Source: Clostridia bacterium (lineage in GTDB: Bacteria > Bacillota_A > Clostridia > Oscillospirales > CAG-272). Taken from it: a DNA stretch of 36,597 nt. The position numbers and the translations under genes are program-made. The notes under the pieces were generated by a model. It had not been told where the DNA came from. It did no database searches and worked only from the letters and a program-made list of their open reading frames with translations. Within the stretch, counting starts at the first letter, position 1. The number at the start of each line of letters is the position of its first letter. The stretch spans positions 1 through 36,597 of the forward strand of contig JAGBRZ010000014.1 of assembly GCA_017632155.1 (NCBI GenBank), read 5' to 3'. This document shows positions 16,147-24,340 of this stretch, piece by piece.

Positions 16147-17145
16147 ATGAAGCTTACACTTGAAGACGTAAAAAAGATAACGGCAGGCGCTCTTGAAATC
16201 ACCGAAAATGACGGAGTATTCTCGTTTTTCCGCTTCGAAAAAGAAGCAATGGATCACTATGCGGGCGCATCTACGGGATTCTGCCTCAAATCAAAGGCAA
16301 GCTCGAGCATTCGCCTCGACTTTATAACAAACTCTGACAAATTCGACACTGATTTTTCGGTAAATTACGGCTCAAGCCGCACATACTATTATTTTGATGT
16401 CTGCATCGACGGCATCATCCGAAAGCACCTCGGCGAGGAGGTCGCTTGGATCAAAAAGGGACACATCTCGCTTAAAGTTTCCGACTACGTTCCGCACGAC
16501 GGAAAAGAGCACCGCATCACCCTTTGGCTTCCGAACCTTGCGGCGGCTCAGCTTTCGAACATCGAGATCGATGATGGCGCAACTCTCACGCCCATCAATT
16601 ATAAAATGAAGCTTCTTTGCTTCGGCGATTCGATCAGCCAGGGCTATGACGCCGCCTTCGCTTCGAAATCCTACGTCAACCGTATAACCTCGCATTTCGA
16701 CGCCTACACAGTCAATCAGGCAATCGGCGGCGAGAGATTCGTGCCCGAGATACTGCTTGAAAATACAGAATACAAGCCCGATATCGTCACGGTTGCTTAC
16801 GGCACCAACGACTGGTCGGGAACCGTGAAATCATACTTCCATCCCCGCTGTGAGGAGTTTTTCGCAAAGGCAAGCAAGATCTACCCCGACGCGCTGAAAT
16901 TTGCGATCCTTCCCATCTGGCGCGCCGATGCAAAATCGGGCAAGCAGAAATATGAGGGCTCCCTTGACGAGGCTTGCAACTTTATCGCAGAAACGGCTTC
17001 GAAATACGGCTTCCGCATCATCGACGCACGCCCCTTCCTTCCCCAATGCTCCGAATTTTTCTGGGACGGCAGACTCCACCCGAACGATCTTGGCTTTGCC
17101 GATTACGCCCGCGGTGTGATCGCCGAGATTGAGAAATATATATAA
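16147..17145 (+). CDS. SGNH/GDSL hydrolase with N-terminal beta domain (CE2-like)
   Basis: A 332-residue predicted esterase. The C-terminal half is an SGNH hydrolase: block I GDSISQG (about 160-166, Ser nucleophile), a GG block (IGGERF), block III YGTND (about 218-222), and the catalytic pair in DGRLHPND near residue 310. The first 150 residues look like a beta-sandwich accessory domain, the layout of carbohydrate esterase family 2, which removes acetyl groups from sugars. No signal peptide, so a cytoplasmic product. GGAGG overlaps the end of tilS. It is inserted in the normally contiguous tilS-hpt-ftsH block. Substrate is inferred only from fold. Confidence 0.85.
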   Translation: MKLTLEDVKKITAGALEITENDGVFSFFRFEKEAMDHYAGASTGFCLKSKASSSIRLDFITNSDKFDTDFSVNYGSSRTYYYFDVCIDGIIRKHLGEEVAWIKKGHISLKVSDYVPHDGKEHRITLWLPNLAAAQLSNIEIDDGATLTPINYKMKLLCFGDSISQGYDAAFASKSYVNRITSHFDAYTVNQAIGGERFVPEILLENTEYKPDIVTVAYGTNDWSGTVKSYFHPRCEEFFAKASKIYPDALKFAILPIWRADAKSGKQKYEGSLDEACNFIAETASKYGFRIIDARPFLPQCSEFFWDGRLHPNDLGFADYARGVIAEIEKYI

Positions 17146-17166
17146 TGTAGAAAAAGGAGAAAAATT

Positions 17167-17715
17167 ATGAAAAACGACATCGCTTACACTCTCGTTTCCG
17201 AGGAAGAAATAGACGCCACAGTTACCCGCATCGCCGCCGAGATAGACCGCGATTACCCCGATCGCTCGAAGGGTCTTCTCCTTCTCTGCATCCTCAAGGG
17301 CAGTGTTGTATTTATGGGAGATCTTATGAAAAAGATCGAGCGCCCCGTTGAGATCGACTTTATGAAAGTATCCTCTTACGGAAGCGGAACCGCATCCTCC
17401 GGCAAGATCAACATTATGCTCGACCTTCACCGCGCCGATATGGCAAACCTTGACGTCATTGTTGTTGAGGACATCATCGACAGCGGACGCACCCTTTCCT
17501 ACCTTGTTGACTATCTCAAGCTGACGGGCGCAAGAAGCGTTAAGACCTGCACTATGCTCGACAAACCCTCGCGCCGCGTCGTCGACTTTACCCCCGACTA
17601 TTTCGGCAAGATCATTCCCGACGAATTCGTTGTCGGCTACGGTCTTGATTACGACGAAAAGTACCGCACTCTTCCCTTCATCGGAGTGCTTAAAGAAGAA
17701 ATATACACTCATTAA
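17167..17715 (+). CDS. hpt: Hypoxanthine phosphoribosyltransferase
   Basis: Salvages hypoxanthine and guanine to IMP and GMP with PRPP. The 182 residues show the PRPP-binding motif VVEDIIDSGRT (about 99-109), the flexible loop SSYGSGTASSGKI (about 69-81), and YGLDYDEKYRTLPFIGVL at the C terminus, all diagnostic. AAAAAGGAGAAAAATT is a strong ribosome site. The normal partner of tilS and ftsH in Bacillota. Confidence 0.95.
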   Translation: MKNDIAYTLVSEEEIDATVTRIAAEIDRDYPDRSKGLLLLCILKGSVVFMGDLMKKIERPVEIDFMKVSSYGSGTASSGKINIMLDLHRADMANLDVIVVEDIIDSGRTLSYLVDYLKLTGARSVKTCTMLDKPSRRVVDFTPDYFGKIIPDEFVVGYGLDYDEKYRTLPFIGVLKEEIYTH

Positions 17716-17736
17716 TACGAAAGGCAACACACCTCT

Positions 17737-19797
17737 ATGAACAAACGCTCAGGCAATTTCCGCACAATACTGATCTATATCCTTGTTGTCGGCGTTCTGA
17801 TCTTTATGCTCTCATCCCTCTTCACGGGTACGGGTCAGAAAGCAAAGCAATACAGCGATATAGTCGCACATTTCGAAAACGAAGAGGTCACCGAATTCTT
17901 CGTTGATAACGAGGGCATCATCAAGCTGACCCTCAAGGACCAATCCACCGTCACCTACCGCCTTGCATCGATCTCCTTCTTCCGCGAGGATCTCGGCGAG
18001 CTTATCGCAGAGCAGCACGCGGCGGGGATCATCACCGCTTATGAATACGAGCCCGCGACAGTGTGGCCCTGGTGGGTATCGATCCTTCCCTACGTTGGAA
18101 TGCTCATTCTCTTTGCCGTCCTTTGGATCTTTATGATGGGTCAGGTCGGCGGCAAGAACGGCAAACCCGGAAGCTTTGCAAAGGCTCGAGTCAAGACCCC
18201 CGCCGACACAAAGCAGAAGATCCTCTTCTCCGACGTTGCAGGTGCAAAAGAGGAAAAGGAAGAGCTTCAGGAGATTGTTGAATTCCTCAAGAATCCCGAA
18301 AAATTCGCCGCTCTCGGCGCAAAGATACCCCACGGCGTTCTGCTGATGGGCCCTCCCGGCACGGGTAAGACCCTTCTTGCAAAGGCTGTTGCGGGCGAGG
18401 CTGACGTTCCCTTCTTCTCGATCTCGGGCTCCGATTTTGTTGAAATGTACGTCGGTGTCGGTGCATCGCGTGTGCGCGACCTCTTTGAGACCGCGCGCAA
18501 GGCTCCCGCTTCGATCGTCTTTATCGACGAGATCGACGCCGTCGGACGCCACAGAGGCGCAGGCCTTGGCGGCGGTCACGACGAAAGAGAGCAGACTCTC
18601 AACCAGCTTCTTGTTGAAATGGACGGCTTCGGCGCACATGAGGGTATCATCGTTATGGCGGCAACAAACCGCCCCGACATCCTTGACCCCGCGCTTCTCC
18701 GCCCCGGCCGTTTTGACCGTCAGATCACCGTCAACTACCCCGACATCAAGGGCCGTGAGGAGATCCTTCACGTTCACGCGCGCGGCAAGAAGTTCGAGGA
18801 TGAGGTCGATTTTGAAAAGATCGCGCAGACCACCGCGGGCTTCACAGGCGCGGATCTGCAAAACCTTCTCAACGAGGCGGCTCTGCTTGCAGTCCGCCGC
18901 GGCAAGTCGCTGATCGGTATGGAGGACATTGAGGATTCCTTCATCAAGGTCATCGCGGGCCCGCAGAAGAAGTCGATGAAGCGCAACCCCAAGGAGCTTC
19001 GCAAAACAGCATATCACGAGGCGGGACACGCACTCGTTTCCTACCTCCTTCCCACACCCGACCCCGTTCATCAGATCTCTATCATCCCCGCGGGCCGCGC
19101 CCTCGGATACACCCTCAACGTACCCACAGAGGATAAGCAGAGCGAATACCGCGAGGAGCTGAAGGAAGAGATCAGCGTTCTTCTTGCAGGCCGTGCCGCA
19201 GAAGTGCTGACCTTCGGCGATTTCTCGGGCGGTGCATCGAATGACATTGAGCGCGCAACCAACATCGCGCGCAAGATGGTAACACAGCTTGGTATGTCGG
19301 ATGAGCTCGGCCCCATCCGCTACGGTCAAGGCGGCGGCGACGTCTTCCTTGGCAGAGATTTCTCCGCACGCCAGGACTATTCCGGTCAGACTGCGGCAAA
19401 GATCGATGCCGAGATCCACAAGATCGTCACCGATGCCTACGAAGTAGCAAAGCGACTGCTCACCGAAAACAAAGCCAAGCTTGAATTCGTTGCCGAGTAC
19501 CTCTTTACACACGAAGTAATCGACGGCGACCAGTTCAAGTGCGCAATGGAGGCTGAAGAGCCCACCGTGGAAGCTCTTGAAGAGATCGCGGCTGAAAAGA
19601 AGCGCAAGAGCGAAGAGGCCAACGCCCGCCGCCGCGAGCAGCAGGAAAAAGAACGCCTCGAGAAGGAGCGCCTTGACCGCGAAGCCTTCGAACGCATCAA
19701 AGCCGACCTCCGCGGAGAGGACATCGATAAGATGGATTTTTCCGAGAAGAAGGATGATGCTGAAAAGAAGGACGAAGAAGAGAAAAGCGATCAGTGA
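17737..19797 (+). CDS. ftsH: ATP-dependent zinc metalloprotease FtsH
   Basis: A membrane-anchored AAA+ protease that degrades misassembled membrane proteins and selected regulators. The 686 residues show: helix 1 (about 10-28), an extracytoplasmic region, helix 2 (about 108-135), the AAA module with Walker A GPPGTGKT (about 205-212) and Walker [11 protein letters not shown] (about 261), the second region of homology ending [20 protein letters not shown], and the zinc site HEAGH (about 427-431). The C terminus is a long, highly charged Glu/Lys/Arg coiled coil of about 65 residues, not conserved in the family. AAAGG lies about 12 bases ahead of the start. Confidence 0.97.
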   Translation: MNKRSGNFRTILIYILVVGVLIFMLSSLFTGTGQKAKQYSDIVAHFENEEVTEFFVDNEGIIKLTLKDQSTVTYRLASISFFREDLGELIAEQHAAGIITAYEYEPATVWPWWVSILPYVGMLILFAVLWIFMMGQVGGKNGKPGSFAKARVKTPADTKQKILFSDVAGAKEEKEELQEIVEFLKNPEKFAALGAKIPHGVLLMGPPGTGKTLLAKAVAGEADVPFFSISGSDFVEMYVGVGASRVRDLFETARKAPASIVFIDEIDAVGRHRGAGLGGGHDEREQTLNQLLVEMDGFGAHEGIIVMAATNRPDILDPALLRPGRFDRQITVNYPDIKGREEILHVHARGKKFEDEVDFEKIAQTTAGFTGADLQNLLNEAALLAVRRGKSLIGMEDIEDSFIKVIAGPQKKSMKRNPKELRKTAYHEAGHALVSYLLPTPDPVHQISIIPAGRALGYTLNVPTEDKQSEYREELKEEISVLLAGRAAEVLTFGDFSGGASNDIERATNIARKMVTQLGMSDELGPIRYGQGGGDVFLGRDFSARQDYSGQTAAKIDAEIHKIVTDAYEVAKRLLTENKAKLEFVAEYLFTHEVIDGDQFKCAMEAEEPTVEALEEIAAEKKRKSEEANARRREQQEKERLEKERLDREAFERIKADLRGEDIDKMDFSEKKDDAEKKDEEEKSDQ

Positions 19798-19806
19798 TCG
19801 CTTTTC
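19782..19806 (+). terminator. Hairpin overlapping the ftsH stop
   Basis: A perfect inverted repeat (19782-19793 with 19795-19806) spans the ftsH stop codon; the innermost bases must open to form a loop. No T run follows, so it is a weak terminator or a 3' stabiliser. A stronger hairpin lies about 100 bases further on. Confidence 0.5.
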
Positions 19807-19808
19807 GA

Positions 19809-20041
19809 GTGAACAGTGGCTAGTGGACAGTGGACAGAAAGATGCGAATGATAATTTAATTTTAATATTTGCATTCCATTGTACCGACTGATAATTGAAT
19901 AAACAAGAAACTCGGATATTAAGAAGTTTAACTTCATAATATCCGAGTTATTGTTTATTTCAGTTTTATATTAAACAATGTTTTAAAAGTACTAAGAAAA
20001 ATTATTTGCCCGCAACTTTCTGTCCACTGACCACTGTTCAC
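19809..20041. repeat. Family A palindromic element, copy 1
   Basis: A 233-bp element between the convergent genes ftsH and the sulfatase. The ends are inverted repeats of the AGTGGACAGTGGACAG type (outermost GTGAACAGTGG with CCACTGTTCAC); the right arm lacks seven bases found in the left. It contains the conserved block GGTACAATGGAATGCAAAT in the reverse orientation relative to the other copies. A central hairpin is at 19909-19949. No gene is inside. Confidence 0.88.
19909..19955. terminator. Central hairpin of family A copy 1
   Basis: A stem of about 19 bp with one mismatch (AACTCGGATATTA paired with TAATATCCGAGTT, then GAAGTT with AACTTC) flanked by A/T-rich DNA on both sides, followed by ATTGTTTATTT on the plus strand. 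It is suited to stop both ftsH and sulfatase transcripts. Confidence 0.65.
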
Positions 20042-20088
20042 TTGTCCCTCGCAAAATAACGAAAAAACGCAGCGATCAAATTTCGCCA

Positions 20089-21549
20089 TCAAGTATAATC
20101 GTCACCCACAAATCTGCGGAGATCGATCTTATACTGCGCGGGAATGCGCGCGGCTTCGGCTTCGTGGCGGGTCTGATGGTCCATTCTGTCATTGCCGAAG
20201 TCCTTGATCTTCTGCTTCTTCTCACCGCCGGGCTTCTTGTTCGGGTTCTTTGCCTCGGGGCACTTGTCCGCCGCCATATGCGCGTCAAGCAGAGCCTTGA
20301 GATACTCCACTCGCTCGCCGCCCTCGTCATACTTGTTGATATGCTCGGGGCATTCGTCAAAATACGCGTATTTATCGTGAAGTCGGCTGTAGATCAGCTT
20401 ATCCCCCTCGCCTGCAACCATATAGCAAGCCTTTTCGCCGCATTCATACTGCGAATAGACCTCCGAGTGCTTGCCCGAGAGGATGTCGATGCCGTCGAAC
20501 TCTGCGGGATCGTAATCGACTCCGAAGATCGAAAGGAGCGTGGGCGCAACGTCAACGAGCGAAACGGGATCGCATCTCTCGCCGCCCTCCATTCCGGGAA
20601 CGCGGAGGATGAAGGGGATGCGGTTCGCCGAGGAAAGCATCGTGCGCTTGCCCGCGTGGCGGTAGTCGCCAAGGGTCTCACCGTGGTCGGCGATGAAGAG
20701 GATGACGGTGTCATCGTACATACCCTTCGCCTTGAGTGCATCGGTGATTCTGCCGATCTGGTAATCCATAAAGGAAACGCAGGCGTAGTAATAGTTTTTC
20801 GCGCGGCGGATGTCGTGATCCGTCATACACAGCACGTTGTCAAGGTCGAATGCAGGGGGCAAAAGGAACTTCAGATCGGGCGTTTCCTCGGGCACAAAGG
20901 GAGCCTCGGGCATATCACGGAAGAGCTTGTTCCAGGGCGCGGGCGGGCAGAAGGGCGGATGCGGATGGATGAAGGAGGACATCAGAAACATCGGCTTTTC
21001 GGGGTCGCATTTCTCGATGAACTCGACCGAGCGGTCGCCGATCCACTGCGTCGGGTGCGCCTCTGCGGGCAGCTGGCTTACCTGGGGAACGTAATACATA
21101 TCACTTCTCTGACCGTTGTAGTCGAAAACGTTCTTGTAGGGGGAATTTTCTATGTATTTGGTGTAATCGTCCTCGGGGTTTGACAACTCTTCCTGAGTGT
21201 GGCGGCTGCCAAAGCCCATAAGTCCGTATCTGTCCCAAACGTGGTGCATCTTGCCGACACAGCAGGATTCAAAGCCCGCCCGTGTGAGCATAGAATAGAA
21301 TCCCTCGCCCGTGTAGCAGGTCTTGGGGTTATTGTTCGCATTTCCGGTGCGGTTGACGTACTGCCCCGCAAGGAGCGAAAGGCGCGCGGGAACGCATACG
21401 GGGGATGGGGTGACCGCGCGGTTGAATATAGAGGCACCGCTTGCGATCTCGTCGATCGCGGGAGTCTGCGCGTAGGTGTTGCCATAAGCGCCGAGAGCAT
21501 CGGCACGGCATTGGTCGGTCATGATGATGAGTATATGCCTAGGTTTCAT
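20089..21549 (-). CDS. Sulfatase of the formylglycine (Cys-type) family
   Basis: Hydrolyses sulfate esters, probably of a sugar or aromatic substrate. The 486 residues show N-terminal metal ligands in ILIIMTDQCRADALG, the sulfatase signature CVPAR at residues 52-56 (the cysteine becomes formylglycine), and FIADHGETLGDYRHAGKRTM for further metal and sulfate contacts. No signal peptide is visible, so it appears cytoplasmic. The start at 21549 follows GGAGG by six bases; a longer upstream frame overlaps the promoter. A radical-SAM maturase (anSME) would be needed and is not in the window. Monocistronic and convergent with ftsH. A related phosphodiesterase activity cannot be excluded. Confidence 0.88.
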   Translation of the reverse strand: MKPRHILIIMTDQCRADALGAYGNTYAQTPAIDEIASGASIFNRAVTPSPVCVPARLSLLAGQYVNRTGNANNNPKTCYTGEGFYSMLTRAGFESCCVGKMHHVWDRYGLMGFGSRHTQEELSNPEDDYTKYIENSPYKNVFDYNGQRSDMYYVPQVSQLPAEAHPTQWIGDRSVEFIEKCDPEKPMFLMSSFIHPHPPFCPPAPWNKLFRDMPEAPFVPEETPDLKFLLPPAFDLDNVLCMTDHDIRRAKNYYYACVSFMDYQIGRITDALKAKGMYDDTVILFIADHGETLGDYRHAGKRTMLSSANRIPFILRVPGMEGGERCDPVSLVDVAPTLLSIFGVDYDPAEFDGIDILSGKHSEVYSQYECGEKACYMVAGEGDKLIYSRLHDKYAYFDECPEHINKYDEGGERVEYLKALLDAHMAADKCPEAKNPNKKPGGEKKQKIKDFGNDRMDHQTRHEAEAARIPAQYKIDLRRFVGDDYT

Positions 21550-21583
21550 TTCGGCCTCCGGGTGATTGATTTTATACGTTTTA

Positions 21584-21612
21584 ATTATATCATTTATTGA
21601 AGCGGTTGTCAA
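21584..21612 (-). promoter_or_regulatory. Consensus promoter of the sulfatase gene
   Basis: On the minus strand TTGACA (21607-21612) and TATAAT (21584-21589) with a 17-base spacer, a perfect consensus. This suggests strong transcription unless a repressor intervenes; no obvious operator was seen. Confidence 0.88.
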
Positions 21613-21672
21613 TATTGCTCAGCGGTAAATGTTTTTTAAATTGATTACAGAGTGTTTGTTTGCGGCGATTCC

Positions 21673-22046
21673 GAAGTTGCGCGGGCTCCTTCCACCGTTT
21701 TCACGGTCCCCCTCCCTCCCGGAGGGAGGCTTAATGGTAAGCGCGAACTCTGTCGGCTTTTCAGCGAATATCGTTTAAGTTTAATCCGTAAAAACCAAAT
21801 AGGAATATTTTATTTAAATTATTCTGCACTCTTAATGGCGTTTATGCAAACTTTTTCAATAAAATATTCCTAATTTGCTATACAAAATTATAGAGATGAG
21901 CTATATTCGCTGTGCGAATAGAATTAGATTGCCAACCAATCAGCCTCCCTCCGGGAGGGAGGGGGACCGCCGCCGGGTTCCCGGAAACGCGCTTGACGCG
22001 TTTTTGGGGTTCGGGCGTAAGCGGTGGAAGGAGCCCGCGCAACTTC
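21673..22046. repeat. Family B palindromic element, copy 1
   Basis: A 374-bp element with nested perfect inverted repeats: 25 bp (21673-21697 with 22022-22046) and 28 bp (21704-21731 with 21942-21969). The inner arm is itself a CCTCCCTCC/GGAGGGAGG hairpin. The AT-rich centre (about 21798-21876) is bounded by GGAATATTTTAT and ATAAAATATTCC and recurs inverted in the copy at 27451-27782, although the outer arms differ. It lies between a terminator and the sulfatase promoter, so it is probably not transcribed. No coding potential seen. Confidence 0.82.
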
Positions 22047-22086
22047 CGTTTACCGCTTGTTTTATCCCTATCGGATAACAGTATAT

Positions 22087-22118
22087 AAAAAACCGAGCCA
22101 ACCTTGCGGTTGGCTCGG
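22087..22118 (-). terminator. Terminator of the second sigma operon
   Basis: An 11-bp perfect stem (22093-22103 with 22108-22118), loop TTGC on the plus strand, followed in the minus-strand transcript by TTTTTT. It ends the sigma/membrane sensor pair. Confidence 0.9.
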
Positions 22119-22132
22119 GGGTAACGATAGCT

Positions 22133-23554
22133 TTATCTGTCACCAAACATTTCATTAAAAGCAGTATTATACTTTTCGTGCACTTCCAAGAGCTGTTCGT
22201 TATTCAGAAGTCCATTCTCGAAGGCTTCGGTAAGGGTGTAGAATTTGCCGTCGCAGTAGACGTTCAAATCATACTGCTGCATCCACGTGAAGGTGATTCC
22301 GTTTACGGTTTCTGTGGGACTTCTAACAATGCTGCAGCAATCGGACGCAATAGAAGCTACGTAAACGTCATCAAAGATGCCTTGGAACATTATGCTGATA
22401 CGTTCATATTTTCCGGGGACATCAGCAAATTTATCACCGTATAGTGCATAAAATTCTTCCTTGATCTTTGACGACATAGTGTAGATCTTGTATATCTCGG
22501 CGAGGTTTTCATCTGTAATAATGCTTGACTTATACGCATCGGACAGCGAATAGAAGTTTCCGTGGGCGCAGATCTGAATCTTATTCTCGTTAGGGTAAAC
22601 AAAAGTGTAGGTTCCGACGATCTCCACGGTGGTTTTCGGTTCATATTCCATGAATTTTTTATCCGCAATAACGGCGTACACTCCGTTAAAGCTGCCGTAG
22701 CATCTGAATTTCCAACCGCCGTTGTAGCTTTCCGGATTTGAATGTACGATCTCAACAAGTTCATCGTGAGAAAGCCACAAGGGATATACGAAGCTTGAGA
22801 ATCCGCCGCCCTTTCTGTCGGACCAACGGATGTTCATAAGCTGCGTAAAGCTCAAAACCGATTGCTGCATTGCTTCATTCAAGGTGTAGAATTCACCTTC
22901 GGCGTAGATCCAAAGCGGCTGATCGCTCGGGAAGATGAAGTCAATATGCAGATTGGGATTTTCGGGTCTGTAAAAAATCTTTTCAACTCGCTCGTTCGGC
23001 TCGTAGTTCCATCTGTCCGAGTTGATCATTACGGCAAAAACGGGCTTGTTGCCGTATTTTGCATAGCAGGTTACCGAATAGGTATAATCAAACTTGTTCG
23101 GATCGGAATCTTTTTTGAGATAATCCGCTATGATCTTGTCTGCTTCCTCTTCTGTGATCGCCTTGGGACTCCATCCGTATTCCACCATAAGTTTGTCGTG
23201 GGTGGGCGCGGGCTCGGTTTCAAGCGATTCGGTTGCAGGGGGCTCGGTTTCCTCAAGTGCCGAAGTTCCTTCGCCGACGATGCCCGCGGGATTGCCGCCC
23301 GGCGTTCCCGTGCCGAGGGATATTCTTCCGATCAGCGCGCTTGCGAGCGGGATCGCGGCGCCCATCAGTACCGCGCAGGCGGCAAGCAAGGCGGCGTATT
23401 TTATCGAGCGGATGATGTTTTTCTTTTGCATTGTGCCTCCTTCTGCCGTCTCGGGGGGCCTCAGCGAGGTGACAAGCTCGGCGACGAAGCGATCATCGAT
23501 GTGATCGAGCGCGTCGAGCAGCTGACTGTTGTTCATTTTTCTTTCTAAGCTCAT
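22133..23554 (-). CDS. Membrane protein coupled to ECF sigma factor, with three extracellular repeats
   Basis: A 473-residue protein, probably the anti-sigma partner of the gene before it. Residues 7-30 (MNNSQLLDALDHIDDRFVAE) are a short cytoplasmic helix-rich segment without zinc ligands. One membrane helix lies at about 50-70 (YAALLAACAVLMGAAIPLAS). A Thr/Glu/Pro linker follows. The extracellular part has three tandem repeats of about 90 residues, each ending in a strand plus the motif GxFYTLxEAxxxG: AEGEFYTLNEAMQQS, AHGNFYSLSDAYKSS and CDGKFYTLTEAFENG. I do not recognise the repeat. The start at 23554 overlaps the sigma stop (ATGA) with AAGGAAGG nine bases upstream. Confidence 0.75.
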   Translation of the reverse strand: MSLERKMNNSQLLDALDHIDDRFVAELVTSLRPPETAEGGTMQKKNIIRSIKYAALLAACAVLMGAAIPLASALIGRISLGTGTPGGNPAGIVGEGTSALEETEPPATESLETEPAPTHDKLMVEYGWSPKAITEEEADKIIADYLKKDSDPNKFDYTYSVTCYAKYGNKPVFAVMINSDRWNYEPNERVEKIFYRPENPNLHIDFIFPSDQPLWIYAEGEFYTLNEAMQQSVLSFTQLMNIRWSDRKGGGFSSFVYPLWLSHDELVEIVHSNPESYNGGWKFRCYGSFNGVYAVIADKKFMEYEPKTTVEIVGTYTFVYPNENKIQICAHGNFYSLSDAYKSSIITDENLAEIYKIYTMSSKIKEEFYALYGDKFADVPGKYERISIMFQGIFDDVYVASIASDCCSIVRSPTETVNGITFTWMQQYDLNVYCDGKFYTLTEAFENGLLNNEQLLEVHEKYNTAFNEMFGDR

Positions 23555-24108
23555 ACGATAATACCTTCCTTTTTGAGTGCCTGCGCGAGGCGGTCGCGCA
23601 GTCTTTTGAGCATGGATTTGATCTTTGAATGTGAAAAGCCCGTTTGCGATGCGATCTGATCGATGCCGGCGTCGAGCCAATAGCGCATCATGAATACCTT
23701 TCTCTCGCTTTTTGAAAGACGGTCGAGGAAGGAATTTATCACCTCGCCCGCCAGCCGCGACTCAAAGGCGGCGCAGACGTCGAATTCGTCCTCAAGCAAT
23801 GAAAGGAATTCCTCACCGACGAGGGTGACATTCGCCCCTCGCTTCCAGGCACCCAGGCCTCGCGAGCGCGTTCTTGCCGCGTTGCGGACGAGCACGGTGA
23901 TGTAGGCGGGCAGACATTCGGGTTTTTCGGGCGGGATGTGATTCCAGACGGCAAGGAGCATGTCATTTATGCATTCCTCAACGTCCTCGCGGGAGTTCAG
24001 AAAGTTGCCCGCGGTGTACTTGCAAAGATTTGAATACTTCTTTTCGATCTCCGCAAGCGCGCGCTCATCGCGGGCGAAGAGAAGCTCTATGATTTTTTCA
24101 TCTGTCAT
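23551..24108 (-). CDS. ECF RNA polymerase sigma factor (second)
   Basis: A 185-residue ECF sigma factor. Region 2 is seen as ALAEIEKKYSNLCKYTAGNF followed by DVEECINDMLLAVWNHIPPE, typical of the Clostridia group whose members carry a PxxLPAYI segment. Region 4 is seen as SKSERKVFMMRYWLDAGIDQ and the helix-turn-helix SHSKIKSMLKRLRDRLAQAL. AAAGGAG is eight bases before the ATG at 24108; a GTG 18 bases upstream lies on that site and is not used. It overlaps the next gene by four bases. The regulon is unknown, and it differs from the sigma factor at 2249-2740. Confidence 0.9.
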   Translation of the reverse strand: MTDEKIIELLFARDERALAEIEKKYSNLCKYTAGNFLNSREDVEECINDMLLAVWNHIPPEKPECLPAYITVLVRNAARTRSRGLGAWKRGANVTLVGEEFLSLLEDEFDVCAAFESRLAGEVINSFLDRLSKSERKVFMMRYWLDAGIDQIASQTGFSHSKIKSMLKRLRDRLAQALKKEGIIV

Positions 24109-24162
24109 GGCAACGACTCCTTTCACTTATATTGAAGCGTTCCGTCGCCTGCGGTTGCGCGG

Positions 24163-24185
24163 AAAATGAAAATATTTTTCATTTT
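24163..24185. promoter_or_regulatory. 23-bp AT-rich inverted repeat in the sigma leader
   Basis: AAAATGAAAA and TTTTTCATTTT face each other in the leader of the second sigma gene, about 55 bases before the start. It could be an operator or an RNA hairpin. Only the symmetry is seen. Confidence 0.4.
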
Positions 24186-24241
24186 GTAGACTTGCACAAA
24201 ATAAGGAAGGCGCTTTTGTGCATTTTGCTCCCGCAAATATA

Positions 24242-24270
24242 ATTTTATCATACTTTCCCCACTCCGTCAA
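24242..24270 (-). promoter_or_regulatory. Promoter of the second sigma operon
   Basis: On the minus strand TTGACG (24265-24270) and TAAAAT (24242-24247), spacer 17 bases. It is a sigma-A type site, back to back with the promoter of the deacetylase. Confidence 0.7.
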
Positions 24271-24280
24271 TCGATTTTTC

Positions 24281-24309
24281 TTGACAAATGAGGGTTTTGG
24301 ATATATAAT
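24281..24309 (+). promoter_or_regulatory. Consensus promoter of the deacetylase gene
   Basis: TTGACA (24281-24286) and TATAAT (24304-24309), spacer 17 bases. The -35 boxes of this promoter and the divergent sigma promoter are only 10 bases apart. Confidence 0.88.
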
Positions 24310-24340
24310 TAAACTAATAAAAACACTCGGAGGTCAAATT

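Noticed and set aside
17812..19512. A 566-residue open frame antisense to ftsH
   Set aside because: Composition (Asp/Val/Leu/Cys rich) and full overlap with a certain gene mark it as a codon-bias shadow.
19809..20041. Insertion sequence
   Set aside because: Family A is only about 240 bp and encodes no transposase; it can at most be a non-autonomous element. No clear target duplication was found.
20164..21183. A 339-residue open frame antisense to the sulfatase
   Set aside because: The sulfatase has a promoter, ribosome site and signature; the opposite frame has none.
24218..24340. N-terminal extension of the deacetylase
   Set aside because: The open frame extends upstream through both promoters; CGGAGGT before 24341 and the start of homology fix the shorter form.
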